Below the pieces are notes generated by a model. It was not told where the DNA came from and searched no databases. It saw only the letters and a program-made list of their open reading frames with translations. Shown in pieces: positions 17,438 to 25,604 of a DNA stretch of 64,000 bases (positions are counted from its first letter, which is position 1; each line of letters begins with the position of its first letter). A program made the translations under genes and the position numbers. The DNA comes from Citromicrobium bathyomarinum (GTDB lineage Bacteria; Pseudomonadota; Alphaproteobacteria; Sphingomonadales; Sphingomonadaceae). The stretch lies in contig CP155577.1 of NCBI GenBank assembly GCA_001306305.2, positions 310,001 to 374,000 on the forward strand, given 5' to 3'.

Positions 17438-18169
17438 TCAGGCGAGCTTGCTCTTCTTTGCGCGGCGGCGCAGCCTCGGCATCCGGTTCGCCAGCAGGAC
17501 GAAACCCGACAGGGCTATGATCGTGCCGCCAATACCGAACAGGAGCAGCCACCAACTGTTGATGCGGTCGCGCTCGGTCCAATCCATGATGTGGAGGCCC
17601 CAGATGAAATCGAACAGGCGCCATGTATCACTACGCGCCGGCCCGAGGGTACCGCTGCTGGCATCGATGTAGAGGCGCGTCGAAGCCTCGTCAGCATAGG
17701 TGACCTGCCAGGCCGGAAAAGGGCCGCGAAACTCGGTTCCGACGGGGTCATCGACGATCCGTGCGGCCTCGATGGTCGTGCGCGGCCCGGTCCATGCGCG
17801 CAAGGCGATGGATTTTGCCGTTGCCGCCGAGATGGGGGAGAGTTTACGCCCAGTCACCGGATCGTGGAGGCTCACGCTACCGTCAACCTTGCGGACCTCG
17901 GTCACGGCATCGCCGTCGAGCGAACGTGTCGTTACCGCTGCAAGAGTACCGTCGTTTGCGACCCAGGCCGGGAGCGGGGCATCGGCGGGCAGCGCCTCTT
18001 GTTCACGCGAAACGACATGTTCGGAGCGAACTTCTTCCAGGTCGAGAAACGACATGAGGGCGCCGGTTCCCATCCACAAGAGAACCTGGACACCGACGAA
18101 AATCGCCAGCCATTTGTGGATCTTGCTGCCGAGCACATGCAGGCGCAGCTTCAGCGACGGCGTTGCCAA
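17438..18169 (-). CDS. PepSY-domain membrane protein
   Basis: Membrane protein of 243 residues with a PepSY-type architecture. An N-terminal helix (KWLAIFVGVQVLLWMGTGALMSF) is followed by periplasmic PepSY repeats (AWTGPRTTIEAARIVDDPVG, WQVTYADEASTRLYIDASSGT) and a C-terminal WGLHIMDWTERDRINSW segment leading to a last helix. Relatives occur beside copper and iron transport genes, and some reduce metals. The start is TTG at 18169, with GAGG about 9 nt upstream; no ATG fits. It lies 27 bp after the NTF2-like gene and is probably co-transcribed with copAB. Confidence 0.82.
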   Translation of the reverse strand: MATPSLKLRLHVLGSKIHKWLAIFVGVQVLLWMGTGALMSFLDLEEVRSEHVVSREQEALPADAPLPAWVANDGTLAAVTTRSLDGDAVTEVRKVDGSVSLHDPVTGRKLSPISAATAKSIALRAWTGPRTTIEAARIVDDPVGTEFRGPFPAWQVTYADEASTRLYIDASSGTLGPARSDTWRLFDFIWGLHIMDWTERDRINSWWLLLFGIGGTIIALSGFVLLANRMPRLRRRAKKSKLA

Positions 18170-18196
18170 CCGGTGCTACCTCTTCGAAAGCCGTAA

Positions 18197-18715
18197 TCAG
18201 TTGCGCGGCGCGCGCGACGAGGAATGGTACTGGACGATTCTCCAGCCGTCCGCATCGTGAGCAAGCACCGATGTCGCCACGCCGTCGCGCTCTATCACCC
18301 GGCCATCGGTAAGTTCGATGCGATAGCCATACGTCTCATTAGCATGGGCCATGTGCCCCATCCGGGTGACGGTCAGCGTGGGGTCGGTAAAGGTGAAGCT
18401 CACAATCGCGTCGAGCTCGGGGCCCAAATGGTGCTCCATGTAATTGGCAAAGCTTCCTTCCGCCTTGCCATTCTCGAAGATCGCCGAGTCCTCGTCGAAG
18501 AGCGCACGCATTGCCTGCGCGTCGCGCGCTTCAAGAGCGGTGCGATAGGCCTTGAGGGTTTCTTCAGCGCCCGCGACATCGTCCGCCGAAGCGTCCATCG
18601 CGTGCATCTGATGGTTCGCATGGGAAGAGTGGTCCATCTGCTGCGCGAAGGCTGGCAGCGGTATCAGCGTGGCAACAAGCGCAGTCGCCGCGATGCGTGT
18701 CAAAGTCTTGGTCAT
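18197..18715 (-). CDS. NTF2-like secreted protein with HxxM-rich N-terminus
   Basis: Periplasmic protein (172 residues): a signal peptide to PAFAQ, then a His/Met stretch (MDHSSHANHQMHAMD) suited to copper, then an SnoaL/NTF2-like domain (AYRTALEARDAQAMRALFDEDSAIFENG, VATSVLAHDADGWRIVQYHSS). Such DUF4440-type proteins often follow copB in sphingomonads. No catalytic role can be assigned. It starts 24 bp after copB on the same strand. Confidence 0.82.
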   Translation of the reverse strand: MTKTLTRIAATALVATLIPLPAFAQQMDHSSHANHQMHAMDASADDVAGAEETLKAYRTALEARDAQAMRALFDEDSAIFENGKAEGSFANYMEHHLGPELDAIVSFTFTDPTLTVTRMGHMAHANETYGYRIELTDGRVIERDGVATSVLAHDADGWRIVQYHSSSRAPRN

Positions 18716-18739
18716 GGAAGTTCTATCCTTTTTGAGATT

Positions 18740-20053
18740 TCAGAACCAGAATCGCACACCGACGACATAATTGGTGACGCTCGGATCCTCTCCGGCGGCC
18801 CGCGCAAAATCCGCGCTGTCGCCGATGCGCCATTCCTGGGAAACGCCGACATAGGGCGCGAATTCGCGTGCGAACTCGTAGCGAAGACGCAGACCTGCCT
18901 CGATCCGGTCGAGGCCAGCGCCAATGCCGAGTTCGGGAATATCCTGAGCGGAAAGTGCGATTTCGGCACGCGGTTGAAGGATCAGCCGCTGCGTGATGCG
19001 CTGATCAAGTTCGCCCTCAAAACGCGCCGTCACATCGCCCTTGGTGGAGACGAAGGCCGCGGCATCGACCTCGAACTGGTAAGGCGCGATCCCTTGGATA
19101 CCGATAACCGCGTGCGTGCGTTCCGGACCGGTCAGGTCCTGGCGAACACCCGCCTGGAAATCGAAGAAGGGCGCAATGGCGCGGCTCCAGAGCGCCTGGA
19201 CCTCGGCGCCTTCTATGGGTTCGCCGAAGCTGCCCTCACCCTCGGACTTGAACCAGAATTTGTCTGTGTCGCCGCCATAATATCCCTGGATGTCCCACAG
19301 ATATCCATCCTTCCCCTCGCGGGCGCGGTACTCGAGCCGGTCGCCCTGAAACCAGAAGCGCATTCCTCCGTCGGTCTCGCGGACAAGCTCGCGGCGCGCT
19401 TCGTTCATGGCTTCCTCGCCCCAGATGGCGACCGCCGCGCGCGCTGGGCCGCTCCCTGCTTCTGGAGGAGGCGGCAGCAGCGGGATATCATCGTCCGAGC
19501 CCATCTGCATCGCCGAATGGTCCATGCCCTGCCTGTCCTGCGAAGGCGTCTCCCCATGGTTCATCTGGCTGTGATCCATCTGCCCATGGTCCATCGACGA
19601 ACTGGCCTCCGCCTGACCCATCTCGCCGTGATTCATCTGCGAATGATCCATCGCGCCTTCGGCGGGCTTGCCCTGCGGCATCGAGCCGTGATCCATTCCT
19701 TCATGACTTTCGGGCGATGCCTGTGGACGGGCAGCGTCCACAGGCATTGTCATGCCAGAATGGCCATCCTGAGCGGTCATCGCACCATGATCCATGGTTG
19801 AGTGATCCATCTGCGAGCGGTCCATGGCGGCTTCAGGTTGAGCAGCCGGTTCGCATGCTCCATCTGCAACCGGATGCCCCATCGCGCGATGGCGCTCGGC
19901 TTCTTCCTCGCACTTCGTCTTCGCGTCAGCCTGCGCCTCGGCGCTTTGCTGCGGCTCCGCCGGCGAATGACCGGCATGCTGCGCCGCCGCGGGGGAGGCG
20001 AGAACTGAGCCGGCTGCGACCGATGCGAGCAGGCTGACAATACGAATTTTCAT
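18740..20053 (-). CDS. copB: Copper resistance outer-membrane protein CopB
   Basis: Outer-membrane copper resistance protein of 437 residues. After a signal peptide the N-terminal half is a long His/Met/Asp region made of repeated MDHSQMNHGEM-like units, thought to bind copper in this family. The C-terminal half (from about 210) is the CopB beta-barrel (WGEEAMNEARRELVRET, YYGGDTDKFWFKSEGEG, RYEFAREFAPYVGVSQEWR) ending in FWF, a porin-type terminus. The ATG at 20053 overlaps the copA stop by 4 bp. Confidence 0.93.
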   Translation of the reverse strand: MKIRIVSLLASVAAGSVLASPAAAQHAGHSPAEPQQSAEAQADAKTKCEEEAERHRAMGHPVADGACEPAAQPEAAMDRSQMDHSTMDHGAMTAQDGHSGMTMPVDAARPQASPESHEGMDHGSMPQGKPAEGAMDHSQMNHGEMGQAEASSSMDHGQMDHSQMNHGETPSQDRQGMDHSAMQMGSDDDIPLLPPPPEAGSGPARAAVAIWGEEAMNEARRELVRETDGGMRFWFQGDRLEYRAREGKDGYLWDIQGYYGGDTDKFWFKSEGEGSFGEPIEGAEVQALWSRAIAPFFDFQAGVRQDLTGPERTHAVIGIQGIAPYQFEVDAAAFVSTKGDVTARFEGELDQRITQRLILQPRAEIALSAQDIPELGIGAGLDRIEAGLRLRYEFAREFAPYVGVSQEWRIGDSADFARAAGEDPSVTNYVVGVRFWF

Positions 20054-21858
20054 GCTTCGCTCCCGTCGGGATTGGCGACCGTGACGATCTGAAACATCCC
20101 GGCATGCATGTGGTAGAGAAGGTGACAGTGGAAGGCCCAGTCGCCCGGCTCGTCCGCCGTCAGGTCGAACTGCGCGCTGCCACCCGGCTGCAGGATTACC
20201 GTGTGCTTGAGCGGTTGACGATCGGCCGGCGCGCCATTGACCAGCTCGAAGAAATGACCGTGCAAGTGAATGGGGTGCGCCATCATCGTGTCGTTGACGA
20301 GCTTCACGCGCACGCGCTCGTTATAGGCGAAACGGATCGGCTCGTCTGAGACGGCGGAGAACTTCTTGCCGTCGAACGACCACATGTAGCGCTCCATATT
20401 GCCGGTCAGATGAATTTCCATTCGCCGGGACGGCGTGCGGCCCTCGCGGTGTGGAGTCAGAGCGCGCAGCTTGCGATAGTCGAGCGTACGATGCGGCACA
20501 TCGGCGAGACCGATGCCGGGATCGCCCATGCGGTCGACCGGGTTCATCGAGACCATGTCGAGACCGGGCCCGACCTTCACATCGGGCGGCAGAAGCGACG
20601 TGTCGCGCATCTGCATCCCCGACATGCCGGCCATGCCTGCCATCTCGGATTGGCCGGACGAACCATGATCCATCCCCGCCATGTCGCCGCCACTTCCGTG
20701 GTCCATGCCCGACATGCCGGCATCGCCAGACGAGCCGTGGTCCATGCCGCTCATGCCCATGTCGGCCATGGTCAGAAGCGGCGGATCGCGCAGCGGCGGA
20801 ATGGCGGCGCGCGCGCCGGGTGCGCTCGCGAGTGTGGCAATACCCATGCCCGAGCGGTCCATCGACTCCGCGACCAGCGTGTAGGCTTGTTGCGCGCCCG
20901 GCGTCACGACGACGTCGTATGTCTCGGCCACACCGATCTGGAACTCGTCGACCTCCACCGGCTCGACGTTCTGCCCGTCCGCCTGAACGATGGTCATCGG
21001 CAGGCCGGGAATGCGAATATTGAAGAAGGTCATGGCGCCGGCATTGATGAAGCGCAGCCGCACGCGTTCGCCCGGGCGGAAGAGGTATTCCAGATTGTCG
21101 AGCGGGCCATGGCCGTTCAGAAGATAGGTATAAGCCGCGCTCGACACGTCGAGGATGTCCGTCGGCATCATGCGCATTTTCGCCCACATCCGGCGATCCT
21201 CGCCCGAAAGCGGGTAATCGTCGGTCCAGGTGTTCTGGTTGTAGTTGAAGTAGCCTTCGCCCTTCTTGAGCTTGTCGAAAATCGTGTGGGGCGACATTTC
21301 GCTGAATTCGCTCAGCACCACGATATATTCGCGGTCGGCCTGGACCGGATCGGGTCCGGCGGGGTCGACCACGATCGCGCCGTAATGCCCGGCCTGTTCC
21401 TGCAGGCCGCTATGCGAGTGCCACCAGTAGGTACCCGACTGGCGAACCGGAAATTCGGCGGTGAAGGTCTCTCCCGGTTTGACGCCGGGAAAGCTCACGC
21501 CAGGCACTCCATCGAGCTGAAACGGCACGAGCAGACCGTGCCAGTGGATCGAGGTATCTTCCTCGAGCTGGTTATGGACATTGAGCCGGACGGTCGTGCC
21601 TTCCTGCAATCGCAACAGCGGACCGGGGATCGTGCCATTGACGGCGATCGCGCCGCCGCGCCTGTTGCCGGTCGCGAAGGCCGATCGGGCAACGGTGAGG
21701 TCGATATTGGGGCCGGATATCTCGTCCAGCCCCTTGCGGGCGTTACCTGCGAGGATGTCCGCGCCCCGTGCCCAGGCAGGCATCGCCCCGGCAAGGCCGA
21801 GCAGACCCATTCCTCCTGCTCCGGCTCCGAGAAACTTGCGTCGATTGACGGCGATCAT
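20050..21858 (-). CDS. copA: Multicopper oxidase CopA
   Basis: Periplasmic multicopper oxidase (602 residues) that oxidises or sequesters copper. A Tat signal (NRRKFLGAGAGG) starts it. The four copper-binding motifs are complete: SIHWHGLLVP, YWWHSHSG, HPIHLHGHFFEL and WAFHCHLLYHMHAGM. Near residues 375-425 is a Met/His/Gly insertion with repeated SGMDHGS units, typical of CopA rather than laccases. The ATG at 21858 is 33 nt after CGTA of a candidate ECF promoter that overlaps the sigma-factor stop codon. Confidence 0.95.
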   Translation of the reverse strand: MIAVNRRKFLGAGAGGMGLLGLAGAMPAWARGADILAGNARKGLDEISGPNIDLTVARSAFATGNRRGGAIAVNGTIPGPLLRLQEGTTVRLNVHNQLEEDTSIHWHGLLVPFQLDGVPGVSFPGVKPGETFTAEFPVRQSGTYWWHSHSGLQEQAGHYGAIVVDPAGPDPVQADREYIVVLSEFSEMSPHTIFDKLKKGEGYFNYNQNTWTDDYPLSGEDRRMWAKMRMMPTDILDVSSAAYTYLLNGHGPLDNLEYLFRPGERVRLRFINAGAMTFFNIRIPGLPMTIVQADGQNVEPVEVDEFQIGVAETYDVVVTPGAQQAYTLVAESMDRSGMGIATLASAPGARAAIPPLRDPPLLTMADMGMSGMDHGSSGDAGMSGMDHGSGGDMAGMDHGSSGQSEMAGMAGMSGMQMRDTSLLPPDVKVGPGLDMVSMNPVDRMGDPGIGLADVPHRTLDYRKLRALTPHREGRTPSRRMEIHLTGNMERYMWSFDGKKFSAVSDEPIRFAYNERVRVKLVNDTMMAHPIHLHGHFFELVNGAPADRQPLKHTVILQPGGSAQFDLTADEPGDWAFHCHLLYHMHAGMFQIVTVANPDGSEA

Positions 21859-21890
21859 AAAGGGCTCCTGACTTGGCGTTTACCGTTACT

Positions 21891-21915
21891 TACGCGCGCG
21901 CCCAGCCAACCCCTC
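21891..21915 (-). promoter_or_regulatory. Candidate ECF promoter, site B (copA)
   Basis: On the minus strand GAGGG (21915-21911), 16 nt, CGTA (21894-21891), then AG. The -35-like element overlaps the stop codon of the sigma gene (21914-21916) and is preceded by TTT, as at sites C and D. It would let copA be transcribed apart from the sigma operon. Confidence 0.68.
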
Positions 21916-22474
21916 AAAGTTTTTCGAAGCGCTCCTTCAGCCTGTTGCGCGCGCGATATACGCGGGTTTCGATCGCCTTTTCGGTCGTTCCGAGAAGATC
22001 GGCCGCCTCGGCCTGGCTACGCCCCTCGATGGTCACGAGCACAAGCGCTTCGCGCAGCCTTACAGGCATTCGCGCGATCTCGGCCTGAACGAGATTGAGC
22101 TCTTCCCTGGAAACGGCCAACGCTTCAGGACCCGGCAAATCGTCGGCGATGGAATGGAGTTCGTCATCACCCGACAGTCCGAAAAAGCCCGCGACCTTGC
22201 GCCTGCGCAAACGGTCCCGGCAGCGGTTGAGGACGACGGTTGTCAGATAGGGTCCGATCGGCTTGTTCGGATCGAGCCGATGGCGCGTCAGCCACACCGA
22301 AGCGAGGCTGTCCTGAACAACGTCCTCTGCCTGAGAAGGAGAGGAAAGCATGCGTGTCCCCAGCGCGAGAAGCCGACCCGTTTCATACTCGACGAGTTGG
22401 CTGAAAGCCCGCTTGTTTCCAGCCCTCGCCTGCGAAACAAGGGCCTCATCTGGATTGTCGCCCGCCCCCGACAT
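21914..22474 (-). CDS. ECF sigma factor, CnrH-like position
   Basis: Group IV (ECF) sigma factor of 186 residues. Region 2 is seen in ALVSQARAGNKRAFSQLVEYETGR and DVVQDSLASVWLTRHRLDPN. Region 4 is seen in PVRLREALVLVTIEGRSQAEAADLLGTTEKAIETRVYRARNRL. A short linker joins them. It directly follows a CnrX-like sensor (6-bp gap) and a small membrane anti-sigma candidate, the order found in cnrYXH of Cupriavidus. The likely targets carry the GAGGG-N16-CGTA sites. Which subgroup it belongs to needs a phylogeny. Confidence 0.93.
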   Translation of the reverse strand: MSGAGDNPDEALVSQARAGNKRAFSQLVEYETGRLLALGTRMLSSPSQAEDVVQDSLASVWLTRHRLDPNKPIGPYLTTVVLNRCRDRLRRRKVAGFFGLSGDDELHSIADDLPGPEALAVSREELNLVQAEIARMPVRLREALVLVTIEGRSQAEAADLLGTTEKAIETRVYRARNRLKERFEKL

Positions 22475-22480
22475 GGCGCT

Positions 22481-22915
22481 TCAGTCGCGCGGGTCGCGGG
22501 TCAGGGCGTCGGAGACCTTGCGGTCGAACTGGCGTTGCTGCTCGGGTTCGAGAATTGCACGCATGTCGAAGACATGGCGCACCGTTGCCTTCTGCAGATC
22601 GCCCATGCGTGCATGCACCTCGTCGATCGCGGCCGAGACCTCGGGGCCGTATTCGTGCTCGCTTTCCATCGCCTGGGCGAGCCGGGCATTGGCTGCGCGC
22701 GCCGATCCTTCGAGCCGTGCCCTTTCGACCGCGAAACGGGCCTCGAGCGCATCGAGACGCTGCTCCTGGTCGGCCGTCAGGGTGAGCTCGTCGTGCACGA
22801 AATCGTGGAGGCCGGAGCCAGCCTCGTGATTGGCCCAGCGATCCGCGGCAATCGCGCCGAGGCATCCTGCAAGTGCTGCGAGAAGCACCGCGAGAACGAT
22901 ATGCGTCGTCTTCAA
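22481..22915 (-). CDS. Periplasmic metal sensor, CnrX-like
   Basis: Membrane-anchored periplasmic sensor (144 residues), one N-terminal helix and a four-helix hairpin of the CnrX/Spy/CpxP fold. The CnrX metal ligands H42, H46, E63, H119 and M123 correspond here to H37, H41, E58, H114 and M118, all present at a constant offset of five. Start is TTG at 22915, three bases after the stop of the preceding gene (TAA-GGT-TTG), so it is coupled to it. CnrX senses nickel and cobalt, while the genes downstream are copper-type. Confidence 0.87.
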   Translation of the reverse strand: MKTTHIVLAVLLAALAGCLGAIAADRWANHEAGSGLHDFVHDELTLTADQEQRLDALEARFAVERARLEGSARAANARLAQAMESEHEYGPEVSAAIDEVHARMGDLQKATVRHVFDMRAILEPEQQRQFDRKVSDALTRDPRD

Positions 22916-22918
22916 ACC

Positions 22919-23215
22919 TTATTGCTCCACATGGAGGAGCGCCGATGGGGACAGCTGTTCGCCGAGGATAAGACTCTCGCCAAATGACGCGGAAGACGTG
23001 CCATAGCCGCCGGGCCAACCGCTCGTTCCGGCGCCAGCTCCAAGCCCGACGACGAACAGACCGACGAACAGAGCCGTCCTGCGGCGTCGGTCGGCGATTT
23101 CGCCAAGCTGTCCGGCGCGCTGCCAAACGCCATCCATGAAGTCGGCGGGGACCTCGCTGGTGGTGGTGGCGGAAAGGGTTCCGAGCACCGCATCAAGAGA
23201 GTGATTGTCACGCAT
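22919..23215 (-). CDS. Small membrane anti-sigma factor, CnrY-like
   Basis: 98-residue protein with about 45 cytoplasmic residues (MRDNHSLDAVLGTLSATTTSEVP...), a basic stop-transfer RRRR, one membrane helix (TALFVGLFVVGLGAGAG) and a short periplasmic tail. Size and layout match CnrY (95 residues), which holds its sigma factor at the membrane until CnrX senses metal. Sequence similarity cannot be judged by eye. It is the first gene of the anti-sigma, sensor, sigma run. A competing open frame in the same place has no membrane helix and is rejected. Confidence 0.75.
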   Translation of the reverse strand: MRDNHSLDAVLGTLSATTTSEVPADFMDGVWQRAGQLGEIADRRRRTALFVGLFVVGLGAGAGTSGWPGGYGTSSASFGESLILGEQLSPSALLHVEQ

Positions 23216-23247
23216 CCGAAAAACTCCTGTGGGTTCCACGTGCCCTA

Positions 23248-23272
23248 TACGCGCTCGCCTGCACAATCCCTT
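23248..23272 (-). promoter_or_regulatory. Candidate ECF promoter, site A (autoregulation)
   Basis: On the minus strand AAGGG (23272-23268), 16 nt, CGTA (23251-23248), then TA; 33 nt before the anti-sigma ATG at 23215. The IS5 target duplication (23271-23273) supplies the first bases of the -35-like element, so the element is kept but its upstream DNA is now the IS end. Confidence 0.65.
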
Positions 23273-23273
23273 A

Positions 23274-24228
23274 GAGCCTGTCTTCAAAAGTAGTTGGGAG
23301 ATATCAGCTGGTTGCGCTTGACGCGCTGGTGCATCGCTGATTCCGGGGTTTCGCCAGAAACGACCGAGGAATAAGCGATGTGGACCGATACCTCCCGGCA
23401 GCAGCATAGCCGCCCGGGTCTACGTTATCCAAGCGATTTGCGCGATGCCGAGTGGGCCTTGATCGAGCCTCTGTTGCCGCCCGCGAAACCTGGCGGCAGG
23501 CCGCGCTGCGCCGACCTGCGCGAGGTGATGAACGCGATCCTCTATCTGGCAACAAGCGGTTGCCAATGGCGGATGCTGCCCAAGGATTTCCCTCCGCTCT
23601 CGACGGTTCAACGCTATTTCTATGCCTGGCGCGACAGCGGCCTATGGCAGACGATCAATCACCTGCTGGTGATGGCTGCGCGCCAGATCGAAGGGCGCGA
23701 GGCCAGCCCCAGCGCCGGGGTGATCGATAGCCAGAGCGTCAAGACCACCGAGAGTGGCGGCCCACGGGGCTACGATGCGGGCAAGAAGATCATGGGACGC
23801 AAGCGTCACATCATCACCGATACGCTCGGACTGATGTTGTTCGTCACCATCCACGCTGCCAGCATTCAGGATCGCGACGGGGCGGTCGATCTCATCAAGG
23901 CAATCCGCTACCGCTTCCCGTGGCTGCGCCACCTCTTCGCCGATGGGGGCTACGCAGGCGACAAGCTCATCGGCGCGCTTCAAGGGCATGGGCAATGGAC
24001 GCTCGAGATCGTGCGCCGCTGCGACACCGCCAGGGGCTTTGTTCTGCTCCCGCGCCGCTGGGTGGTCGAGCGCACCTTCGCCTGGCTCGGCAGATGTCGA
24101 CGGCTCGCAAAGGACTGGGAAAGAACTATCGAAAGTTCCACCGCATGGACTACCATCGCCCACATCCGCCGCCTCACCCGCCTCATCGCAAGCCACTGCC
24201 AGATCGCATAAACTTCTGAGTCAGGCTC
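23274..24228 (+). mobile_element. IS5-family insertion sequence, 955 bp
   Basis: Ends are imperfect inverted repeats: GAGCCTGTCTTCAAAAGT at the left and, read inward, GAGCCTGACTCAGAAGTT at the right (14 of 18 identical). Both flanks carry TTA (23271-23273 and 24229-24231), a 3-bp target duplication. The element contains one complete transposase and appears intact. It lies between two divergent candidate ECF promoters, whose -35-like elements would be about 15 bp apart without it. Confidence 0.9.
23378..24211 (+). CDS. IS5-family transposase
   Basis: DDE transposase of 277 residues in a single frame. The N-terminal DUF4096-like region reads YPSDLRDAEWALIEPLLPP. The catalytic region includes GVIDSQSVKTTESGG (first Asp), LFADGGYAGDKL (second Asp) and WVVERTFAWLGRCRRLAKDWE (Glu in the family's YREK-like segment). 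There is no frameshift, so it may still move. Its stop is 17 bp inside the right end of the element. Confidence 0.94.
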   Translation: MWTDTSRQQHSRPGLRYPSDLRDAEWALIEPLLPPAKPGGRPRCADLREVMNAILYLATSGCQWRMLPKDFPPLSTVQRYFYAWRDSGLWQTINHLLVMAARQIEGREASPSAGVIDSQSVKTTESGGPRGYDAGKKIMGRKRHIITDTLGLMLFVTIHAASIQDRDGAVDLIKAIRYRFPWLRHLFADGGYAGDKLIGALQGHGQWTLEIVRRCDTARGFVLLPRRWVVERTFAWLGRCRRLAKDWERTIESSTAWTTIAHIRRLTRLIASHCQIA

Positions 24229-24245
24229 TTAAACTTCTTTTTTTT

Positions 24246-24270
24246 GAGGGAATGTCCCCCGCCATACGTA
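24246..24270 (+). promoter_or_regulatory. Candidate ECF promoter, site C (methyltransferase unit)
   Basis: GAGGG (24246-24250), 16 nt, CGTA (24267-24270), then AT. A run of T directly precedes the -35-like element. CGTA is 37 nt before the methyltransferase ATG. It faces away from site A across the IS element. Confidence 0.66.
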
Positions 24271-24307
24271 ATCGAGACGGGTCTGCCAGAATCGGGTCGA
24301 ACCCGGG

Positions 24308-25012
24308 ATGAATGGGAGCGAACGCGTGAACAATATCACCGCGCCTGAAGATCACGGCGAATTCACGCCTCTTCTTGGCAAGAGCTTTCTGACGCCGCTT
24401 TACGACCGGGCGCTCGGTCTGTTCACCCGCGAACATCTCTGGCGACAAAAGATTGTCGAAGAGCTGCACCTTGTCCCCGGCGACCGGGTGATCGATGTCG
24501 GCAGCGGAACCGGTACACTTCTCAAGGCCTTGATGACGGATTGCCCGGAAGCGGGTCTGATCGGTGTCGAACCCGACCAAGAGGCGCTCGCGCTTGCGCG
24601 GCGCAAGTTTGGGGCGGGAGCCGATCTCGTCAAATGGCACAATGGCTTTCTCGAAAGCCTCGAGCTGCCCGCAGGGTGGCAGCCGAACAAGATCGTCAGC
24701 AGCCTCGTCCTTCACCAAGTTCCCTTGCGCAAGAAGCAGGCAATCCTGGAAATTATCGAAAGCTTGCTCGTGCCAGGCGGAACCGTCTTGATCGCCGATT
24801 ATATGAAGCAGGAGAGCCCACTCATGCGGAGCCTCTTCCGGGCGACCGTCCAGTCGCTTGACGGCATTAGCGACACGCAGCCCAGCGCCGACGGCGAAGT
24901 CGAAAAACTGTTCGCCGAAATCTTCACCGAGCCATGCCTGCTCCACCGGCTCCCGACGGTGACCGGGACGATCTCGCTATGGCGCGGATACAAGAAAGGA
25001 ATTGCACAATGA
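24308..25012 (+). CDS. Class I SAM-dependent methyltransferase
   Basis: 234-residue cytoplasmic methyltransferase. The SAM-binding glycine motif is VIDVGSGTGTLLKAL, followed by the acidic residue at the end of strand 2 (GVEPDQEAL) and a motif IV region NKIVSSLVLHQVP. A late PGGTVLIADYM strand completes the Rossmann fold. Closest in style to UbiE/arsenite-type and small-molecule methyltransferases, but the cysteines of arsenite methyltransferases are absent; substrate unknown. Its stop overlaps the DUF411 start (ATGA), so a metal-linked role is likely by context. Confidence 0.85.
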   Translation: MNGSERVNNITAPEDHGEFTPLLGKSFLTPLYDRALGLFTREHLWRQKIVEELHLVPGDRVIDVGSGTGTLLKALMTDCPEAGLIGVEPDQEALALARRKFGAGADLVKWHNGFLESLELPAGWQPNKIVSSLVLHQVPLRKKQAILEIIESLLVPGGTVLIADYMKQESPLMRSLFRATVQSLDGISDTQPSADGEVEKLFAEIFTEPCLLHRLPTVTGTISLWRGYKKGIAQ

Positions 25013-25473
25013 TCTGGAAAAAGCCTGCCCTGTTCCGGCGATCGGTTAGCGGCGCGGCCTTGCTCGTGCTGGCAGCCTGTTCGAACGTGGCTCAGGCAGC
25101 GACCTATACGATGTTTAGGGACCCCGGATGTGGATGCTGTCTCAACTGGGCAGGCCATCTTGAAGATGGGATGAACGCGAAGGTGGCATCGGTCGATAGC
25201 AACGACATGGCGGCGATCAAGACAGCGCGCGGCGTACCGGAAGAATTGTGGTCGTGCCACACGATGGAGGTCGATGGATACATCATCGAAGGTCACGTGC
25301 CCGCCGAAGCCGTCGCCCGACTTTTGCGCGAGCGGCCCGACGGCGTTGCCGGTCTAGCGGTTCCGGGAATGCCTCTGGGATCGCCCGGCATGGAGGCCGG
25401 AAACCGGATCCAGCCCTATGAGGTCATCGCCTTTGGTCCGACCGGACAGAGCGTCTTCGCATCTTATCGGTGA
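25009..25473 (+). CDS. DUF411 periplasmic metal-binding protein
   Basis: Secreted protein of 154 residues with a lipoprotein-like signal (LLVLAACSNVAQA). The DUF411 motifs are clear: FRDPGCGCCLNWAGHL (CxCC), then VPEELWSCHTMEVDGYIIEGHVP with Cys and His, and a C-terminal GMPLGSPGME. Family members (for example CopG) bind copper or silver in the periplasm. It overlaps the methyltransferase by 4 bp. Confidence 0.92.
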   Translation: MIWKKPALFRRSVSGAALLVLAACSNVAQAATYTMFRDPGCGCCLNWAGHLEDGMNAKVASVDSNDMAAIKTARGVPEELWSCHTMEVDGYIIEGHVPAEAVARLLRERPDGVAGLAVPGMPLGSPGMEAGNRIQPYEVIAFGPTGQSVFASYR

Positions 25474-25604
25474 TTGTAAGGAACTGACGCCAGTGGCCGC
25501 GCGAGAAATAAGGGCGATGTCTCGTTGAAGAACAATCGCGCGAGAATAACACAGAAGCCCGGGACACCGGGACGGGCGCTAAGATGCCTGTCGATCATCC
25601 CGCT

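Noticed and set aside
18224-19801. 525-residue plus-strand frame across copB
   Set aside because: Shadow of high-GC coding on the other strand; the minus strand encodes complete, recognisable proteins.
19500-20720. Repeat-rich DNA resembling a short tandem-repeat array or CRISPR
   Set aside because: The repeats are codons of His/Met-rich segments of CopB and CopA, vary in length and have no spacers.
20410-22098. 562-residue plus-strand frame across copA and the sigma gene
   Set aside because: Opposite strand carries all copper motifs and sigma regions; no family similarity on the plus strand.
22912-23211. Alternative 99-residue frame opposite the anti-sigma candidate's frame
   Set aside because: Proline/serine-rich with no helix or family similarity; the overlapping frame has a membrane segment and correct coupling to the sensor.
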